10,100 bases of DNA from an uncultured Clostridia bacterium (GTDB taxonomy: Bacteria; Bacillota; Clostridia; Christensenellales; Pumilibacteraceae): the NCBI GenBank assembly GCA_900553555.1, contig USEG01000019.1, positions 1 through 10,100 on the forward strand. The letters are read 5' to 3'. The notes under the pieces are model-generated. The model searched no databases, was not told where the DNA came from, and saw nothing but the letters and a program-made list of their open reading frames with translations. The position numbers were made by a program, and so were the translations under genes. Positions 6,807 through 10,100 of this stretch are shown here, in pieces (positions within the stretch are counted from its first letter, which is position 1; the number at the start of each line of letters is the position of its first letter).

Positions 6807-6817
6807 TATTATATAAT
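6789..6817 (+). promoter_or_regulatory. Consensus sigma-A promoter of the WYL regulator gene
   Basis: TTGACA at 6789-6794, a 17-base spacer and TATAAT at 6812-6817 match the vegetative consensus in both hexamers. Transcription would start near 6824, giving a 16-base leader that carries GGAG at 6830-6833, six bases before the ATG at 6840. So strong a promoter in front of a regulator gene suggests it is held down by a repressor, perhaps its own product. Confidence 0.88.
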
Positions 6818-6839
6818 AAAAATAAAAAAGGAGAATATT

Positions 6840-7766
6840 ATGCAAAATTGGGTTTTGTACGGTATAATGCTTACCTTATTGATAAAACGAAAGGCTTCGC
6901 GCAGCTATCTGGCGGAAAAATTCGAAATGAGCGAACGCAGCATTTCACGATACATAGACACCCTAGCCGAAAGCGGCGTTCCCATTTATGCAACAGCCGG
7001 CAGGGAGGGCGGATATTCGATTTCCGATGAATTCAAACTGGACAAAACGCTCTTTACCCCGGAAGAGCTTACGCGATTGGTTACGTGCATCAAAGCCGTG
7101 CCGGACGACAAACTAAACAAGTCTATTTTGGATAAATTACAGCACATGGCGGCGCGCAAGGACGATGAAAAATACCTGTTCAAAAACGACACGCTTGTAA
7201 TTGACGCGGCCTCATGGACAAATCCCAATGTTTTCAGATCCAAAATGGAGGTTATAAGCGACGCCATCGCCAACAATATAGCGCTGGATATTACGTATAC
7301 CGACAGATACGACTCCCATTCGGAGCGAAGATTCGACCCCTACTGCCTTGCTCTTAAAGAAGGCGTTTGGTATACTTACGGATGGTGTCATAAACGCAGC
7401 GACTTCAGACTGTTTAAATTGTCGCGCATCACCTCCATCAAAAAAACCGACGAACATTTTGACAAGCGCGACGGCAACGTCTACGATAAGCTGACGGGCA
7501 CTTTCGACGACGTCCCCACGGTAGAGCTTGAAATAGAATTTTCCTCCACAATTCTGGGCGAAATAGAAGAATGGCTGGGGCTGGACGCGATAAGCGAACG
7601 CGGCCTGAAATATATTGCCAACGCAACCGTTTACAGCGGCAATATTCTCGTCAAAAAACTGCTTTCGTTCGGCTCGAGCGTCAAAGTACTAAAGCCCGCC
7701 GCGGTGCGCGATGAACTACTTATAGAATGCTCGCGAATATTGCGGGACGCAAACGAAAAAGTTTAG
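6840..7766 (+). CDS. HTH-WYL domain transcriptional regulator (YafY/YobV-like)
   Basis: A 308-residue DNA-binding regulator. The N-terminal winged helix-turn-helix (HTH_11 type) spans about residues 5-62, with the recognition region YLAEKFEMSERSISRYIDTL (23-42) and the wing GREGGYSI (54-61). A helical linker (72-118) leads to the WYL domain at about 135-205. Its signature there is WYTYGWC (177-183) where the family has W-Y-L, followed by the conserved R190 and KLSRI (193-197) strand. A WCX-like C-terminal region runs from about 225 to the end (VELEIEFSS, then VKVLKPAAVRDELL). WYL domains sense ligands, often nucleic acids or nucleotides; the ligand here is unknown. The ATG at 6840 is chosen for its GGAG six bases upstream; the open frame extends further left only through the promoter. 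Its last 47 bases overlap the convergent transglycosylase gene. Confidence 0.95.
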   Translation: MQNWVLYGIMLTLLIKRKASRSYLAEKFEMSERSISRYIDTLAESGVPIYATAGREGGYSISDEFKLDKTLFTPEELTRLVTCIKAVPDDKLNKSILDKLQHMAARKDDEKYLFKNDTLVIDAASWTNPNVFRSKMEVISDAIANNIALDITYTDRYDSHSERRFDPYCLALKEGVWYTYGWCHKRSDFRLFKLSRITSIKKTDEHFDKRDGNVYDKLTGTFDDVPTVELEIEFSSTILGEIEEWLGLDAISERGLKYIANATVYSGNILVKKLLSFGSSVKVLKPAAVRDELLIECSRILRDANEKV

Positions 7767-8370
7767 TAATTATGCCAGACATAGTACTATAATTTGCCAA
7801 TTTTAGCACTTTTAACCTCATTTTATATATTTTTTCTGTGCGAATAATTGTACCTACGTAGTTGCGAGTTTCGGAATAACCAATCTCGCCGTTGTCGTTA
7901 AGCCACGCCAGCACCGCGCCTTCTCCGGCGTTGTATGCCGCCAAAGCCCATTTGTGTGAGCCGAATTTATCCATTAGATAATTAAGATAAAAAACGCCGA
8001 GTCTAATATTGCATTCGGCGTTTTTCAGTTGGCCGGAAGTTATTTCTTCGCCCATTTGCTTTGCGCACCACGCGGCGGTGGAAGGCAAAAGCTGCATGAG
8101 TCCCACTGCTCCCGCCGATGAAACGGCGTCTTCGCGAAACTTACTTTCCGTCCAAATTACCGACATCACGAGCGAAACGTCTAACGTATATTTGTCGCAT
8201 TCGCGCTTGACTATATCGTAATATTTTACGGGAAATATTATCGCATACAGCGCAGTCGAAAGCAAAACAATAAAAAACAATGCCGCCAGCAAAAATGCCG
8301 CGTACTTAATTTGCGCATTTGATGAGTCCCAGCTTTTCGGCGAGTTTTTCGGCTTTTGATTCCAGTTCAT
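7720..8370 (-). CDS. Membrane-anchored lytic transglycosylase (Slt family)
   Basis: A 216-residue enzyme predicted to cleave the beta-1,4 MurNAc-GlcNAc bond of peptidoglycan, forming 1,6-anhydroMurNAc ends, on the outer face of the membrane. A basic N-terminus leads to one membrane anchor at about residues 23-46. The SLT domain follows: catalytic E75 in WTESKF, SSAGAVGLMQL (84-94), NIRLGVFYLNYLM (121-133) and ALAAYNAGEG (142-151). The domain normally ends near TRNYV..I...Y (168-182). The remaining 33 residues are a basic extension encoded antisense to the end of the WYL gene. The ATG at 8370 has GGAAG at 8380-8376, and no other ATG lies before the anchor. It lies 65 bases inside coaE. Gene order polA-coaE-slt is usual in Clostridia. 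Confidence 0.95.
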   Translation of the reverse strand: MNWNQKPKNSPKSWDSSNAQIKYAAFLLAALFFIVLLSTALYAIIFPVKYYDIVKRECDKYTLDVSLVMSVIWTESKFREDAVSSAGAVGLMQLLPSTAAWCAKQMGEEITSGQLKNAECNIRLGVFYLNYLMDKFGSHKWALAAYNAGEGAVLAWLNDNGEIGYSETRNYVGTIIRTEKIYKMRLKVLKLANYSTMSGIITKLFRLRPAIFASIL

Positions 8371-8899
8371 CTATACTTCCGTCATTGACTATCTCATAGT
8401 CGGCTCTTAATCGCCTTTCTTCGTCGTCCATTTGACGCGCAATGACGTCTTGCGCCTCCTTAACACTTATATTATCCCTGCTTATAAGGCGCTTTATGCG
8501 TTTTTCAAGCGGACAAGACACGGTAACCGTTGCGTCGCACAATTTGTCAAGCCCGCTTTCGAACATAAGCGGAACGACAAACACTATCCACCCCGAACGG
8601 GAGGCTATTTGCCGTTGACATTCTTCGATAATGGCCGGGTGAGTTATGGCATTGAGCTTATTTGTAAGTTCACGCGTCGAAAACGCCAGCGTCCGCAGCT
8701 TTTTTCTGTCCAAAACTCCTTGCTCCACGGCGCCGGGGAAAGCAACCTTTAGGCGATTGACCATCTTTACGTCCGACAATACCTGCCGGCTGACGATGTC
8801 GGCGTCCACAATAAAAGCCCCGCGCTGTCCGTAATAATGCGATACTACGCTTTTGCCGCCGGCAATTCCGCCCGTAAGTCCCAAAACGAATTTTCCCAT
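8306..8899 (-). CDS. coaE: Dephospho-CoA kinase
   Basis: A 197-residue cytosolic P-loop kinase that phosphorylates the ribose 3'-hydroxyl of dephospho-CoA, the last step of coenzyme A synthesis. The Walker A motif is TGGIAGGKS (9-17). The following DAD (32-34), THPAI (86-90), VPLMFESG (109-116) and SRD (140-142) motifs, and the terminal ADYEIVNDGS segment (166-175), are all family features, and length is normal. The ATG at 8899 follows TGAGGTG at 8914-8908, a ribosome site that overlaps the stop codon of polA; the genes are 12 bases apart, so translation is likely coupled. The 3' end overlaps the transglycosylase gene by 65 bases. Confidence 0.98.
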   Translation of the reverse strand: MGKFVLGLTGGIAGGKSVVSHYYGQRGAFIVDADIVSRQVLSDVKMVNRLKVAFPGAVEQGVLDRKKLRTLAFSTRELTNKLNAITHPAIIEECQRQIASRSGWIVFVVPLMFESGLDKLCDATVTVSCPLEKRIKRLISRDNISVKEAQDVIARQMDDEERRLRADYEIVNDGSIDELESKAEKLAEKLGLIKCAN

Positions 8900-8911
8900 A
8901 CTCAGCGCACC

Positions 8912-10100
8912 TCAGCAGTCAATCCAGCTTTTACCCTGCTCGACGTCGACTGTCAGCGGCAAAGAAAGTTTTACGGCGTTTTCCATACAGCCGACAAGTA
9001 TTTTTTTTACGTTCTCCACTTCCTCGTCCGGTGATTCGACTATTAGTTCGTCGTGTATCTGCAATATAAGTTTCGCGCCCGTAGATTTAAGACTTTCATA
9101 AACTTTTATCATAGCGGCTTTGATAATATCGGCGGCCGACCCTTGCAGCGGCGTATTTATCGCTGCCCTTTCGCCAAAACTGCGCGTCATGTAATTTGAG
9201 GAGAATAATTCGGGAATTTTGCGTTTTCTGCCGAAAAGCGTGCGCACTTCGCCCGTTTTTTTGGCATTTTCGACGGCCTTTTCCATGTACTCTTTAACTC
9301 GCGGGAAATTGAGAAAATATCTGTCTATAAATTGCTTTGCCTCTTTGGGCGAACAATGCAGATTCTCGGACAAGCCGTAATCGCTTATGCCGTAGATAAT
9401 GCCGAAATTTACCGTTTTTGCTTTACGGCGCATATCCGAAGTCACTTCTTCAGGCGGCACTCCGAAAATACGGCTTGCGGTCATTGCATGAATATCACCG
9501 TTGTTGTTGTATATTTCCAGCATGGACGGATCGCCCGAAAAGTGCGCCATAAGACGCAGTTCAATTTGCGAATAGTCGGCCGAAACAAGCGTTTTGCCCG
9601 GTCCCGCGATAAAAATCGCGCGCAGCTCCTTTCCTTCCTGGTCGCGCACGGGAATATTTTGTAAATTGGGCTCGACGCTTGACAACCTGCCGGTTGCCGT
9701 AAGCATTTGTTTATATTCCGTGTGTACGCGCCCGTTTTTGTCTATGAGCTTTTTTAATCCGTCGATGTATGTGCTGAGAAGTTTTGATACAAGTCTATAT
9801 TTTAGCACATAATCGACTATTGGATACTTACCGCGCATGCTTTCCAAAATCTCGGCCCCGGTCGAATATTTTTTCGTCTTCTTGGGATAAGGTATCTTGA
9901 GCTGCTCAAACAACGCCGACGCAAGCTGTTTGGGCGAATTGATGTTAAACTTAAAACCGGCAATTTCGTATATTTTCTGCGCATACGCATCGGTTTCCTG
10001 CGTAAATTTATTTCCCAGTTTTTCTATTACGGCGCTGTCGGTCAATACGCCCGTATTTTCCATGTCAAACAGCACTTCGATAAGCGGCAGCTCCACCTCG
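8912..10100 (-). CDS. polA: DNA polymerase I, C-terminal polymerase part (5' end outside window)
   Basis: The last ~395 residues of a family A DNA polymerase, which fills gaps and replaces primers in replication and repair. The frame is open past the right edge: the GTG at 10096 is an internal valine codon in ..EVELPLIEVL. Counting from it, the template-binding TGRLSSVEPNLQNIPVR is at 135-151 (quoted: TGRLSS..PNLQNIP). Motif A, VSADYSQIELR, is at 171-181 with catalytic D174. The O-helix motif B is RRKAKTVNFGIIYG (223-236), with the usual Phe at 231. Motif C, LQIHDELIVE, is at 345-354 with catalytic D349. All catalytic residues are present. The 5'-nuclease and 3'-5' exonuclease regions lie beyond the window, so their state is unknown. 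It leads the coaE-slt operon. Confidence 0.98.
   Translation of the reverse strand, partial: EVELPLIEVLFDMENTGVLTDSAVIEKLGNKFTQETDAYAQKIYEIAGFKFNINSPKQLASALFEQLKIPYPKKTKKYSTGAEILESMRGKYPIVDYVLKYRLVSKLLSTYIDGLKKLIDKNGRVHTEYKQMLTATGRLSSVEPNLQNIPVRDQEGKELRAIFIAGPGKTLVSADYSQIELRLMAHFSGDPSMLEIYNNNGDIHAMTASRIFGVPPEEVTSDMRRKAKTVNFGIIYGISDYGLSENLHCSPKEAKQFIDRYFLNFPRVKEYMEKAVENAKKTGEVRTLFGRKRKIPELFSSNYMTRSFGERAAINTPLQGSAADIIKAAMIKVYESLKSTGAKLILQIHDELIVESPDEEVENVKKILVGCMENAVKLSLPLTVDVEQGKSWIDC

Noticed and set aside
7785-7794. Palindrome ATAGTACTAT near the convergent gene ends as a terminator or operator
   Set aside because: Ten bases with no loop and no adjacent T run cannot act as an intrinsic terminator, and it lies inside the transglycosylase coding region, away from promoters.
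1-10100. Search for mobile elements, CRISPR repeats, toxin-antitoxin pairs and tRNA genes
   Set aside because: No transposase, integrase, regularly spaced direct repeats, tRNA cloverleaf-like segments or recognisable toxin-antitoxin pair were seen. The small protein next to the WYL regulator does not look like a toxin.

Overview
The window looks like chromosomal DNA of a low-to-moderate-GC Gram-positive bacterium, most probably an uncultured member of Clostridia (Bacillota). The grounds are strong GGAGG-type ribosome sites, vegetative TTGACA/TATAAT promoters, tightly packed operons with overlapping genes, and the gene order polA-coaE-lytic transglycosylase, which is common in Clostridia. I see no rRNA, tRNA, CRISPR array, insertion sequence, phage gene or integrase. 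Genes cover nearly everything; the only non-coding stretches are about 110, 56 and 95 bases, and each carries regulatory signals.

Layout from left to right. (1) 1-5219, minus strand: a compact six-gene operon read right to left. The order is an unrecognised 253-residue protein, a six-helix DUF624/YesL-like membrane protein with a charged C-terminal tail, a class I SAM methyltransferase, a 551-residue TPR protein, a 267-residue acidic helical-repeat protein, and the first 19 codons of another gene. Genes overlap by 26, 17 and 4 bases or are separated by 1 and 10 bases. A strong sigma-A-type promoter lies directly against the first gene. (2) 5333-6376, plus strand: aspartate-semialdehyde dehydrogenase (asd), followed by a bidirectional hairpin terminator. 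(3) 6433-6744, minus strand: a small unrecognised protein, divergent from (4) 6840-7766, plus strand: a WYL-domain transcriptional regulator. A perfect consensus promoter and an inverted repeat TTGACA-N6-TGTCAA lie between them. (5) 7720-10100, minus strand: polA (5' end missing), coaE and a membrane-anchored lytic transglycosylase. The transglycosylase gene runs 47 bases antisense into the end of the WYL gene.

How they fit together: polA and coaE are housekeeping, asd feeds lysine/diaminopimelate, threonine and methionine synthesis, and the transglycosylase acts on peptidoglycan. The WYL regulator probably controls itself and the small divergent gene through the shared palindrome. The left operon has no clear pathway. 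It combines two protein-interaction scaffolds, a methyltransferase and a membrane protein with a cytosolic tail, and it is the least explained part of the window. I found no clear defence, mobile or secretion system.
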